Assembly (NCBI RefSeq): GCF_029168945.1
Contig: NC_083610.1
Coordinates: forward strand, 76,499,580-76,563,579
Length of the DNA: 64,000 nt
Source: Cannabis sativa
Lineage: Eukaryota; Streptophyta; Magnoliopsida; Rosales; Cannabaceae
Direction: 5' to 3'
Shown: one piece after another, positions 48,120 through 58,785 of the stretch
How positions within the stretch are numbered: position 1 is the stretch's first letter
Layout: the number at the start of each line of letters is the position of its first letter
The notes under the pieces: model-generated
The model's input: only the letters and a program-made list of their open reading frames with translations
Told to the model about the DNA's origin: nothing
Database searches by the model: none
Made by a program: the position numbers and the translations under genes

Positions 48120-49249
48120 GTATGCTCATGGGTATTACCCATGTATGGATATTTTATTCTTGATCATTGGATCAAATATCTAATGGGTGATATTTATAAT
48201 CATTAATTAAATATTAAAAAATTAATATTTCCTATTTTATTATTCTCTATATTCCTAAAATAGATAAAACTATTAATAGAAATAAAAAATTTATAAATGG
48301 AATTGTTATTTAAAAAATAAAACACAACTAAAAAAATTAACAAACTATTTTTTTTAATAAAAATCATTTTAAAGATTAAAAAAAAAATGTATATTTATCT
48401 TTTTAAAAAATTTCTTCATACTAGAATTCTAAATTGCATTACTGAAAATAAAAAAATAATAATTTTAAGATTTAAACTGTAATGCACATAAAATGTATAA
48501 GATTTTTCTTTAAACCTAAAATCTTTAATTTTATAATAATTAACAATTATTTATATGTTTTTATTTTTTTTTTTTAAAATACTTGACCTTACCAAATCTA
48601 TAAGAACAAAATCAATGAAGAAAATTTTAACAAAAAAAAAATGAAGGAAGAAAAAAGTGTCATAAACATTATTGAATAATGGCAATTGCCAACACAAGAA
48701 TTTCAGCACAAAAAATTATATTTGACCCCTAGACAAGATTATCATCTTCCAATCCTAAAAATATAAATAATGAACAACACCTCATTAGTTATTCTAGGAG
48801 AATGATTCATGGTAATATCAAAAAAATCATTGGATGGTAATAATATTTTAGCCTAAGTAAGAACTAAGAAGTATTGTAGCATTTTATTTTTAAGAATATA
48901 AATAATATTAAGACAATTGGATTCCACAATCAAGCTCCTATTCCTTTAATAAAAAAAACACATTAATATACATGTAAATGATTTTTAGTTTTACAATAAT
49001 AAATTATTAATAAACTCATAATTTCATAAAATAATAAAGTAGTCGTTTTAATTAATTTTTAAAAATAATTTATAATTTTTTTTTTCAAATTATTAGTTGT
49101 AATTATTATTTCCAATTTTATAAAAAATAAATATATATTTTTTTTAAGAAATAATTTTTAGAAACTTTCCATAAAAAGGTTATTGGATTATTACCTTATT
49201 AATTTTTTTTAGTTCCCATCAATGGGTATTACCCATTAAGAAGTGTTCC
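48120..49249. mobile_element. GGGTATTACCC-terminus element, long form
   Basis: It starts TATGCTCATGGGTATTACCC and ends GGGTATTACCCATTAAGAAG with AGTGTTCC and TA-rich flanks. The ends are inverted repeats of the MITE family at 9775 and 41748, but the body is 1.1 kb and AT-rich with no ORF. It may be a larger family member or two MITEs bracketing unrelated DNA. Confidence 0.55.
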
Positions 49250-49259
49250 ATATATATAT

Positions 49260-49400
49260 GGGCATGCTCTTAATGGGTATTACCCATGAATGGATATTTT
49301 ATTATTAGCCATTGGATCAAATCTAATGGTTGATATTTATAGCTATTAATTAAAATTTTAAATTAAATATTTTTTATTTTAACCTATTACCTGATGACAT
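49260..49400. mobile_element. GGGTATTACCC-terminus element, one end only
   Basis: GGGCATGCTCTTAATGGGTA starts 10 bp after the previous element and is followed by family interior (attggatcaaatctaatggt). The opposite terminus is not found. Confidence 0.5.
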
Positions 49401-49528
49401 GGAAGTCATTTTTTATATCTATTCTTTCTATTTTTGTCCTCATTCCATATATACATTAATATATTAATACATTAATACTTTACAATTTAATTATGGTAAT
49501 TTATTAAATTAATTACACCTTTAAACCT

Positions 49529-50100
49529 CACTACAACAAATATTTCCATTCTAAAATATATATTTTTTTTTGAAAAGGCATAACATATATTATAAAATAC
49601 ATAATAATTTATCAATATAAAAAAATATTAATTATAATTAATTATTTAGCCTATATTGTAATAACATATATTTCCTATAATTTTTTAGTTTAAATTTTAG
49701 AAATTTAAGTTTCTATAATAATATTTTAATTAATTTTGTTTTATAACATACGAAAACAATTTTTTTTTCTTACTTATTTTTATAATTAAGTAATTCTTGT
49801 ATTAAATAAAAATTTTAAGAGTTTGTAATTTTTGGGGTGGTTAGTCTTACATCATTATTTGTTAATCTATATTAATTATTGCATTAGGTAAACTATAAAA
49901 AAAAAAGAATTTATTATGACTAAATATATTTTTAGTCACAATACTTGTTGTGACTAAAACAAAATTAGTGACAACTTGTAACTAAATACTATATTTTAAT
50001 CACAAGTAACATTTTGTTGTGACTAAAAGTCACATTTAGTCACAAAAAAATTATGTTGTGATTGAAAAATTATTTTTAAAAATAACAGTTTTTTGTAGTG
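49529..50100. mobile_element. Small CACTA-like non-autonomous element
   Basis: It begins CACTACAACAAATA and ends TTTTTTGTAGTG (inverted CACTACAAAAAA). The right third holds repeated TTGTGACTAAA and its complement TTTAGTCACAA, a subterminal motif array. Length is 572 bp with no transposase. A 3-bp duplication could not be confirmed (cct versus aca). Confidence 0.65.
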
Positions 50101-50247
50101 ACATTTATTGATTGTAATATTCTTTTATATAATAATAATTTAATGGGAAAAAAAAAAGTGATTTAGTTAACAAAGGGTAGGATAGTACCAAACCAACTCA
50201 ACTAGAAAGTCAAGTAGGATGGATTGGACATTTATCACATGCCTAAC

Positions 50248-50279
<32 letters not shown>

Positions 50280-50840
50280 CATTATGGCCTGAAAGCATTA
50301 TGAAATCGTACTTGAATTGCTTCAATATTTATTAGTGCCTAATAGTAATAACTCGCCGCATTGATTGGTCAACCATGCAGACATATCTTCTTAATGGACC
50401 ACTTTGGGCCTTGTCTAATATCTATCTTCCTTCCTTCGGCCCACATGGCCCCTTACCATCATTTGGGCTTTCATATGATCGAGAAAAGCACATTTTAGCT
50501 TTAAGGCAAACAAAAACTCTTGATTTTCACTCTCTCTGATTATTATTGCTTTGTTCTCTGCTTGCAATGCCAATGTTGCTTTTGTTAGGAGAGAATTTAT
50601 CCAATTGTGAATATTCTAACCAGTAGTGCTAATCCCAACACTTTTCTTCTTTAAGTGAACTTTCAGTTCCAGCAAACACATATTAGTGTCAGCAGCTGCA
50701 AACACATATTATTTTATTTTTAAATATTTATTTACGTGTATCAATTAAATTATATAACGTGTACATTATGTTAACGTAGACAATACCTTATGTACAGATT
50801 GTGAGAAAATAGATCTAAAAGAAAAATAAATTTTAACTCA
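50101..50840. other. Intergenic DNA
   Basis: A (GAA)n run lies at 50248-50276. I see no coding match on either strand. Confidence 0.55.
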
Positions 50841-51200
50841 TGTTAGATCATCAAGAGTATTCTGTGAATCAATAAGATAGAAGACATACTTGATTTCATG
50901 ATGTTATATACGAGATGAGATTGTTGGTATATAGTCTTCCATAGACTAATATTCTCCCTATAGGTTCTCACTCAATTGATGGAACCAAACCCTTATGTTC
51001 TTTATATAGCAAACTAATTAGAAACCCTAATTAAGTATACTATTGGCTATTACACATTACAAAACTCATACCAAATAAGATGTTTATTAAGTTCATTTAA
51101 TTAGATCACTTATTTAGCCCAATTTAGAATCTTAACTCAAATAAATTATCTTAATTTGTAAGCCCACATTATTAGATTATTAAAAATAACCCAATAATTA
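50841..51200 (-). repeat. copia-3 3' LTR
   Basis: It starts TGTTAGATCATCAAGAG. The inner end abuts ATCTTCCACTTGG, the complement of a polypurine tract CCAAGTGGAAGAT. The inner terminal TG is mutated. A TATA-like tctttatatagc lies near 51000. Confidence 0.65.
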
Positions 51201-53142
51201 ATCTTCCACTTGGTCTACAAATTAATTCCAACAACAATTACATTTGATAACCTTATGTGGGCACAAACTTACTAATTATTCTCAAAACATCTCCTTTAGA
51301 CAATTCTGGTCCATCTCCTATAATAATACGAGACCAAAGCGGCATTCGTTACATTTATCATAATTGGACCCATCAATGATCACCATATCAAATATATTTA
51401 ATGACATAGATCAAGTATGGATGTGTAACTAAAAATTACATATAATGTGATCTTAATCATGCTTATTTCCAATTAGTCATTTATTTCTTAGTGAGATCAA
51501 TTCTTAGTCTTTTAAACTTTATGTCAAACTACGATTGAGAGATAACACATTCAGTGCAATAAAGATAATAAAACCGTCAACTTTATTCTGCAGAAAAGTT
51601 AACCTACTTAAAGTAGGGTAATAGTGTCAATCAACAAAGTAATTAATATTGAAAATAAACTCCCACTAAAACTGCACATCATCAAATAAAACAATACACA
51701 TATGAGCAGTATGCTCATGAAAGGCCTTGTGTGTCAAACCTTTAGTTAGTAGACCTGCTAGCAATAAGTTTGTCCTTTTATACTCAATAGACACTATCTT
51801 ACGCTGAACTCTCTCTATTAACAACTAGAAATTTAATGTCTATGTGTGTAGACTTCGATAAGCTTCTATTGTCATTTGAATATAGAATTGTTGATAGTTG
51901 TCACAATATACCTTTAGTAGTCTTTGAATTCCTTACACAACCTTCAACCAAGTGACAAAATTTCACAGTCATATTGCATTATTGGTTGCCTCATAACAAG
52001 CTATGAATTCTGTTCCCATGATAGGATGGGCTATGAGTGTCTGCTTAGCACTTTCTCATGATATAACTCCTCCAGACAATAAGTAGACATAGCCAGAAGT
52101 GGATCTCTTAGTTTCTTGGCAACCCACAACATCAGAGTCAGAATACCTGATGATCTCCAAATTTTCAAACATCTGACAAGTGAGCATATGATTATTTGTT
52201 CTTTATAAGTACCTCATGACCCATTTGGCTGCCTTCAAATGATCCATACTGGGGTCACTTCAATATCTGTCTAACATAGTTACTATGTATGCCAAAATTG
52301 TATGCGCACATACCTAAGCATACATAAAGCTTCCAATAAACGAAGCATAAGGGATCTTCTTGCATATTTACTCTTTAAATTTTTTTCTTGGGGCAATAGT
52401 TGAGACTAAACGTGTCTCCTTTTGCAACAGGAGTTAGATTATTTCACTCCCACTGAACTTGTAATATACACAATTGTCAACAACGTTAACTTTAAATCCA
52501 TATGAGACAATGATTTGATGAAATGTGATACCATTGACGGGAAGCTTTCTTGAGATCATAGATGGATCTTTAGTTTACAACCATAGACTTTGAATCACTT
52601 GACACAAAATTTTCTAGTTGCATCATAAATATAGTTTCCTCTATGTCATCAATGAGAGGAACTTTCTTAACATTCATCTGGTGTTGCTCTAAGTCAAGAT
52701 GAGCTAAAAGTGACATAATTATTCTAAAAGAATCTTTTGATGAGACTGGAGAGAATGTTTATTTATAATTAATGCCATTCTTCAGTATAAAATCCTTGGC
52801 GACTTGACAAGATTTTAAATGTCATTGTCCTTCATTGATTTCATCTCATCATTCATGGCATCAATTCACTTTTGACAATTAACACTTTGTTTGACTTGTT
52901 AAAAATTGACTGAATCATCTTCCATTGTCCTTATGTCAAACTCATACTCTTTAAGAAACACAATAAAATAATTTTAAATTACACTTTGTTTCTCTCTTGC
53001 GGATTGCCTAAGTAGCACTTCCTCTTGAGGTTGTTGAGTTTGCTCTTTTGGAACAACCTCTTGATGGCATAGGGAGTTCCATTGGTGAATCCTCATAGTT
53101 GTCTTCAAATATTTCTTAACAATGTCAAAAGGTTGATCATTG
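51201..53142 (-). pseudogene. copia-3 RNase H, reverse transcriptase and linker
   Basis: The minus strand at about 52290-51960 reads MDHLKAAKWVMRYL, YSDSDVVGCQETKRSTSGY (RNase H Asp) and EFIACYEATNNAI with several stops. RT traces include VDNCVYYKFSGSE near 52490-52440. The linker at 53142-52974 has EEVLLRQSAREKQSVI, the usual lead into RT. The YVDD core is not readable. Confidence 0.78.
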
Positions 53143-53599
53143 TCAAAAAATAACATTTGGTAGAAAAAATTAGAGTAATTTGCGGCATAACCTCTTTAAG
53201 TGGTCAGGTTTTTGCAACTAACCTCCAATTCTAAAATTTTGGTGGTAAAACCTCCTAAACCCAAGTTCTGTTAGCACTTAGCCCTTTCTATCTATTTTAA
53301 GGTGTTAAGTGCAAGGTTAGAATGTCTACGTGTACACAGTGTACACGTGGCACAGTTTAATTAGTCCACGTAATAAATATTTAAAATTAAAATAAAAAAT
53401 TAATTATTTTAAAAATAAAAAATAAAAAAATTTCTTTTTTCTTTAAAAATTAAAATTAAAAATTTTATTTTTATATTTTTTTTCTTTTTCTTTTTCTATT
53501 TCTTTTCTTTCTCTTTGCATTCAAAAAACCCTGATCCACCATAACCCTAGAATCCCTGAATCCCCCAAACCCAGATCACCATCAGACCCACCAAGACCC

Positions 53600-53830
53600 A
53601 AGAAATCGCCAAAACCCTTTTGATCTCAATCAAAACGAAGGCGAAGTTGATGACCCAGAAGACCTTCCGGCTCCATCACCTCGAACCAGCGAGAGTGATC
53701 TCATGCCCTCCTTGTTGGCCACTGCCTTAGCTACACCCAGCATTACCTCTGTCTATCGTCGCGTTACGAAGCGGAAGAAGATTGGTAATAAGAGAAACCC
53801 TAGAAACCCTAGCCGACTCGACTCCCCATT
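53600..53830 (+). other. Second captured fragment in the Pack-MULE (unidentified)
   Basis: The plus-strand reading NEGEVDDPEDLPAPSPRTSE, MPSLLATALATP and SVYRRVTKRKKIGN is codon-like and GC-richer than the arms, suggesting host exon sequence from another gene. I cannot name it. It overlaps the 3' part of the PGDH chimera on the other strand. Confidence 0.45.
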
Positions 53831-54128
53831 CCCAGCTCCACGCACAGCCAACACCGATCTCCTTAGGGGTAAGATTATACGAGCAATCAACGTTAGCAAA
53901 GTCTTTGAGCAGATCAAGCCCAGCCGCACCGAGCTTCTTAGCGACAAGGATCGTAGGCTTGGCATCAAGACCAGCGGAGACAATCAATACTAGGCGACGA
54001 GACTGCTGACGCCACTGGGGGTTGAGCGAGACGGAGAAAGCAGAGGAGAGAGGGAGCTTGGATGAGAGAGAAAGGGGAACGTTTCTTAGAGCGTTGAGTC
54101 GGAGGGTTTGAAAAGTTGAGGCAGCCAT
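53727..54128 (-). pseudogene. Captured 5' exon of plastid D-3-phosphoglycerate dehydrogenase, chimeric
   Basis: From the ATG at 54128 the frame encodes a Ser/Leu/Arg-rich presumed plastid transit peptide (MAASTFQTLRLNALRNVPLS...), then KPTILVAKKLGAAGLDLLKD and FANVDCSYNLTPKE. This is the start of the mature PGDH nucleotide/substrate domain, the first enzyme of the phosphorylated serine pathway. After about 90 residues, where PGDH should continue, the sequence becomes unrelated (IGVGCAWSWEWGVESARVSR). That part appears to be a second captured fragment, and the frame stops at 53727. No dehydrogenase active site is included. The uninterrupted 133-codon frame is notable beside the dead copia around it. 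Confidence 0.82.
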
Positions 54129-54560
54129 TGGAGGAAGTGGTGGCGGCTAGGGTTTCAAGGATGAAGATGGTTGTGCGTGAGGATAGAAGAAGAAGAAGAA
54201 GAAAGAAAAGAAAAGAAAAAGAAAGTGAAAATGAAAAAAAAAAAGAGAAAAAATGTAAAAATAAAATTTTTAATTTTTAAAGAAATAAGAAATTGTTTTA
54301 TTTTTTATTTTTAAAATAATTAATTTTTTTATTTTAATTTTAAATATTTATTACGTGGACTAATTAAATAGTGTCACGTGTACTGTACACGTAGACATTC
54401 CAACCTGGCACTTAACACCCAAAAATGGATGGAAAGGGCTAAGTGCTAACAGAACTTGCATTTAGGAGGTTTTACCACCAAAATTTTAGAATTGGGGGTT
54501 AGAGGAAAAAACCTTGCTACTTTATCTTCAAAAATAATTATGTCTCTTCAAAAAAACATT

Positions 54561-55619
54561 CTTTACTTTATCTTCCCCTTCAAATACAATATCCGCAAGA
54601 AGTCTCGCATTTCTCGTCTCAAAAAAGGACTTGGTTAAGGATCATAAAACATAAAACCCCTCGACCTTTCAAGATACCTAACAAAATAGTAGTTAAATAT
54701 TCTTATGTCGAGTTTATTTTCATGTGGCCTAAAAAGCCTTGGCTCAACTTGACAACCACAAATGTGCAAGTGTTTAATACTAGGCTTTTTTCCTATCCAA
54801 AGTTCATAAGGGGTTATAGATACTAAATTTCTAGGTACTCTATTTACAATGTCGATTGTAGTCTTAAGTGCTTTTACCCAAAGTGATTTAGGTAAAGAAG
54901 AATGATTAATCATGCTTCTTACCATGTCCTTAAGAATTCTATTTCGTCTCTCATCAATACCATTCATGTGAGGTTACCCTAGTATTGTGTATTGCAGGAC
55001 GATTATGCATTCCTCTAAGAATTGGCAAAAGGTCATGAATGTTTCTCACTTGATCTGTCATACCTACAATAGAATTCACTGCCACAGTTAGACTTGACAA
55101 CTTTAATTTTCTTACCTAGATGATTTTCAACTTCATCTTTGAAGGCCTTAAAAAACGTCCAAGTCTTGTGACTTTTCATGTATCAAGTATAAGTACCAAT
55201 AACAAGAATAGTTGTATATAAAGGTGATAAAATATTGTTTGTCTTTCCAAGAAGTTGTAGGGAATAGACCACATATATCAGTATGTATCAATTATAAGAC
55301 GCTAGAACTCATATTGGCACCTAACTTTCCTAACGTTTATATGTTTCCCTTTGATACATTCGACACACACATATCAAGGTCAATGTAATCAAGGGGTGCA
55401 AGTATTCTGTCTAACACAAATCTCCCTATTCTCTTTTTAGAAATTTTTCCTAAGCGTTTGTACCATAAAGTGATAGAATTTTCATTTGATAATTTTTGTT
55501 TTGTACATCTTGATGTTGTTTGCAAGGTTTTATCAAATGAAGCAATCATATTAAGCATGTGTAATTTATCAATTAAAGAACTAGTCACAACTGAGTAGAA
55601 TTAAAAAGAGACTAAATTA
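54561..55619 (-). pseudogene. copia-3 integrase and pre-integrase domain
   Basis: Core part at 54635-54967: [20 protein letters not shown] (catalytic Glu region), RVPRNLVSITPYELWIGKKP and [10 protein letters not shown]. Between it and the pre-integrase domain (55337-55588, ITLWYKRLGKISKKRIGRFV with CVSNVSKG) the catalytic Asp region is broken. Confidence 0.82.
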
Positions 55620-56761
55620 TTATCCCAAAATAAACAAGAATAACAATTGTTGTCCAAAACAAAAATAAAAAAAAATCAAATTTTTTCTAAATGACAATAC
55701 TACATAAGTCTCCTCCAATTCAATAAAATGATCAGTCTTAAAAGATAATCTAATTGTAATAATTGCTTCAACTAAAACTGATTTGCGCTCACCCACAAGG
55801 ATGAATCTTTCAGTATCATTTGGCAATCGACTCCAAATGTAATCTTGCATAGAAACACTTGTGAGAGTAGTAGCACTAAAATCTACCCACCAAGTATTAC
55901 CAGGTACAAAAGTTAAATTAACTTTAATACAAACAAATGTGAAAAGTCTACCTTTCTTCATACGCCATGAGACATATTTGGGACATTCCTTCTTCACATG
56001 CCCAGATTTCTTGCAAAAGAAGCAAGCCTAGTCCTTCATCTTGAGTCTTTTGTTTCTTGGGTTGTGAAGTTCCCACTGCAGTTTCCTTATCCTGAGTCCT
56101 CTTTCGCTTGTTTCCTTTTGAGGTAGATGAATGATGAGCACTTTCAGTCTTTTCTCGCTTCACTCTATCCTCTTCTTGCACACAATGTGAAATGAGCTCA
56201 TCAAGAGTCCATTTTTTCTTTTGAATATTATAACTCACTATAAACTGGCCATAATGTGCAGGAAGAGATATGAGTACTAAATGTACAAGCAAGTCATCAG
56301 AGAGATCAAGCTTTAGTGCCTGAAGTTTGGAAGCGATGTTAGACATCTCCATAATATACTCCATAATGTTTCATTTTCCTTTATACCTCATATGGACAGG
56401 ATCAGCTAAAAGCTTGCTTGTCTTAGCCTTTGCGTTCTTTGCAAAGCGTTTTTCAATCTCTTTCAGTAAACCCTTTACAGATACCTCATCGAATAGCCCC
56501 TGAATGCTTCTAGAATGATGCGCTTTAGCATCATTAGACTTAAGTGATTAGAACGTTCCCACTTCTCAAAGTTTGTTTTTTCTTCAGTTGAACTTTCTCT
56601 ATAAAAGACGTTGGTTGTTCTTTTTTAAAAGCATAGTCTAAATCCATGCACTCGAGAACCAACAAAATATTCTCGTTTGAGCTCTTAAATTTTGTACTAT
56701 TAAGCATAGATATTGAGTTCATGTTGGTAGTAATATTAGTAGCAGAAATAGTAACTAGCAA
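55620..56761 (-). pseudogene. copia-3 gag and protease
   Basis: Gag starts near 56761 (SMLNSTKFKSSNENILLVLE). Its UBN2 core lies at about 56364-56160 (LVLISLPAHYGQFIVSYNIQ, ISHCVQEEDR), followed by a basic tail rich in Lys and a damaged zinc-knuckle region. Protease at 55997-55620 reads NTWWVDFSATTLTS, where the DSGAT triad has become DFSAT, hence inactive. Confidence 0.82.
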
Positions 56762-57283
56762 TTTTAGAACAAATAACTACATAAGCTCACATAATAAAAA
56801 TTCATGTCATAACATACTAAAAATAATATAATAAAATATTTATATAAGACAATTTTTTTTTAATTGTAGTGGTGGGCCCATTGAAACAAGATACCTAGCA
56901 CAATATTGATGTTTATTTGGACAGAAACATCATCTTGTAAGTGGTACTCTCAACGTAGAAATCAAATGCTAATAATAAATCGTAACAACAACCTTTCTTT
57001 GGGAAGATATATTGTTCACATAAAAACTTTATAATTATTACTCATTCATTCTTGCATGTACATTTGTTGTTTGGTCAATCAATAACCTTCTTTTGGGCCG
57101 ATTATTGACCACATAAATAAGAAATACACACATCATATTATCTCAAAATAAATAAATTTAGACAAAAGAGGTTACTTTGACAATATTTTACTTCAATTAG
57201 TTTATTTCAAAATATGAGACATAGAAAATTAAACAAGTACCCAATTCAAAATCAATGCATAAATATATAAGTAATATATAGTA
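56762..57283 (-). other. copia-3 leader
   Basis: AT-rich and non-coding. It contains CCTTTCTTTGGG (near 56991) and CCTTCTTTTGGG (near 57088), which resemble the CCTTTGGG motifs of the copia-1 and copia-2 leaders. It is cut at 57283 by the Tat-2 LTR. Confidence 0.6.
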
Positions 57284-57962
57284 TGTTACTGTTGACTTCG
57301 CTTTTAGCCAACAATAATGAGTCTTTTTGATAAGCGATAAACGATATGTTGTAATGAGAATAGGTAATAAAGCAATAATAAGACACAAAAATTTTATAGA
57401 GGTTCAGCCCCGAACAGTTCAGTAATAGCCTAATCCTCGTTATTTGTATTGACTTAAAAATAAGGAAGAAGTTTCATTTTTTTATAGCTCTTACAATAAT
57501 ATCTCTGAATATATAATTCTTAGATAGCCTTAGCTTACAGCGTTTCGGCTTATCATTTCTCGGTCCTTTGCCAAGTGAACATTCCTCACTATTTATAGGG
57601 CTGGAAACTTGAGGAGGAAGAGTTTCCTCTCTCGTTACAATGCACATAAATAGAAAGATCGTGTGATCAATGCTGAATGCAAGGATTGTGGGATTGAGGC
57701 TGAATACACTGATAATGGGATCGTGTGTATGCCACATCCACGTAAATTGATCCCTGAGTTGTAGGGATTGAGCTGGTGACTAATGATGCGTTAAGCTAAA
57801 TTCGCTAAGTGTGGATCATTCTGCAAGGCTCGTTAAGTGTTCCATTCTGAATATGCCTGCGAGGCATCCTGCTCGGCATATTGATCCGCACAGATGCTCC
57901 AAGTAGAGTCCACGTGTCACCATTCTCGTGATGCACGTCAGAGTGCCAAATTTGGGATAACA
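57284..57962 (-). repeat. Tat-2 3' LTR
   Basis: On the plus strand it runs TGTTACTGTTGAC to GGGATAACA, 679 bp. On the minus strand a TATAAAAT box lies at 57391-57398, followed by TTTGTGTCTTAT. The adjoining TTTGCCCCCAAA (57963-57974) is the complement of a polypurine tract. Confidence 0.82.
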
Positions 57963-58254
57963 TTTGCCCCCAAATCTGTACGGGACCTCCGAGGTTGCGT
58001 GTAGACTTATTCCGAGTTGGCTCTGCCTTTGGATGGGGACACGTGTCGAGCATGACCGTTCGAGACTTGATGTGAAGCTGACTGGGCGGCCCTTCGGTTT
58101 TCGCCTAATTAATGCTCTAACAAATAATATTTTGAAAATCCGAATTTCTCTCTCCACGGCTGACGGTTGCACTCAATTACTTTTGATTTCCCATATTCGC
58201 TTTTGAGGTGGGAAGCTGAGGCATCTAGGGTTCCTTTATGTACAGTTACCCTTT

Positions 58255-58415
58255 TGCCTATAAATACTCAGAGTACTGGCACATTACCCATTTTTATCAC
58301 CTTTCGTTGCTAAGTAAACTCCAGAGCAAAAAAAGAGTGTTTTCTGGCTTCAGAGTTGTTGAAGTGCCTACAGACGATTGCTGGCTTGCTTGAACCCGGA
58401 CACTCGAATCTTTGA
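58255..58415 (+). promoter_or_regulatory. aORF-2 promoter and first (non-coding) exon
   Basis: The TATA box sits in gcctataaatactc (58257-58270). Transcription would start some 30 bp later. The untranslated exon ends at a GTAAGT donor at 58416. The intron runs to a TTTTGTAG acceptor at 58785, directly before the ATG at 58786. Because the promoter lies outside the LTR, the gene can be expressed independently of the element's own transcript. Confidence 0.65.
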
Positions 58416-58785
58416 GTAAGTTTCTGATTCCCTTTATGCTTTCCTTTGCATGTTTACGCTTTGAATGTAACTATGTTGCTGAAAGAACGCTTAGGAATCC
58501 CTAGGGTTTGAAACTTCTGCGACTCTTCTTTTCCATGTCCTTATGTTAGCTTTCAGCCGTAGGGCTTATTTTAGAACTGCATTGTGTCTATTTTCCACCT
58601 TGCTTATTCCAAGCTTCATGGACGTTTTTGCCCTAACTCAAGAAAACTTTCTGACTTCTTGAGTTTAGACTTTTCTTTTGAACATGGTCGTTCTTTTATC
58701 CTGTTGGGTACTCCTGGTCGGCATATTTGTTTGTTTTTCGTTTGATACTCCGTCCAACACTCATCTTGTGTGTTGTCTTTTGTAG

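Larger units (their letters stand above)
53158..54547. mobile_element. Pack-MULE with long inverted repeats and captured gene DNA
   Basis: Arms of about 250-300 bp pair across the element: the left arm (from about 53200) reads CAATTCTAAAATTTTGGTGG, TGTTAGCACTTAGCCCTTTC and GTCTACGTGTACA; the right arm gives the same in reverse complement. The flanks are near-identical: tcaaaaaataacatt (53143-53157) and tcaaaaaaacatt (54548-54560), a duplication with a 2-nt difference. The copia-3 frame continues across the insert. Long arms and captured gene DNA between them define a Pack-MULE. No MURA transposase is present. Confidence 0.8.
50841..57283 (-). mobile_element. Ty1-copia element (copia-3), 5' LTR displaced by Tat-2
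   Basis: The left LTR, the RNase H, RT, integrase, protease and gag remnants and the leader follow each other on the minus strand. A Pack-MULE (53158-54547) splits integrase from RT. At 57284 the Tat-2 LTR begins inside the leader, so the copia-3 5' LTR should lie beyond the window. Frames are heavily damaged. Confidence 0.85.

Noticed and set aside
53727..54128. A functional PGDH gene
   Set aside because: Only the first 90 or so residues are present and the sequence then turns unrelated, inside long MULE arms.
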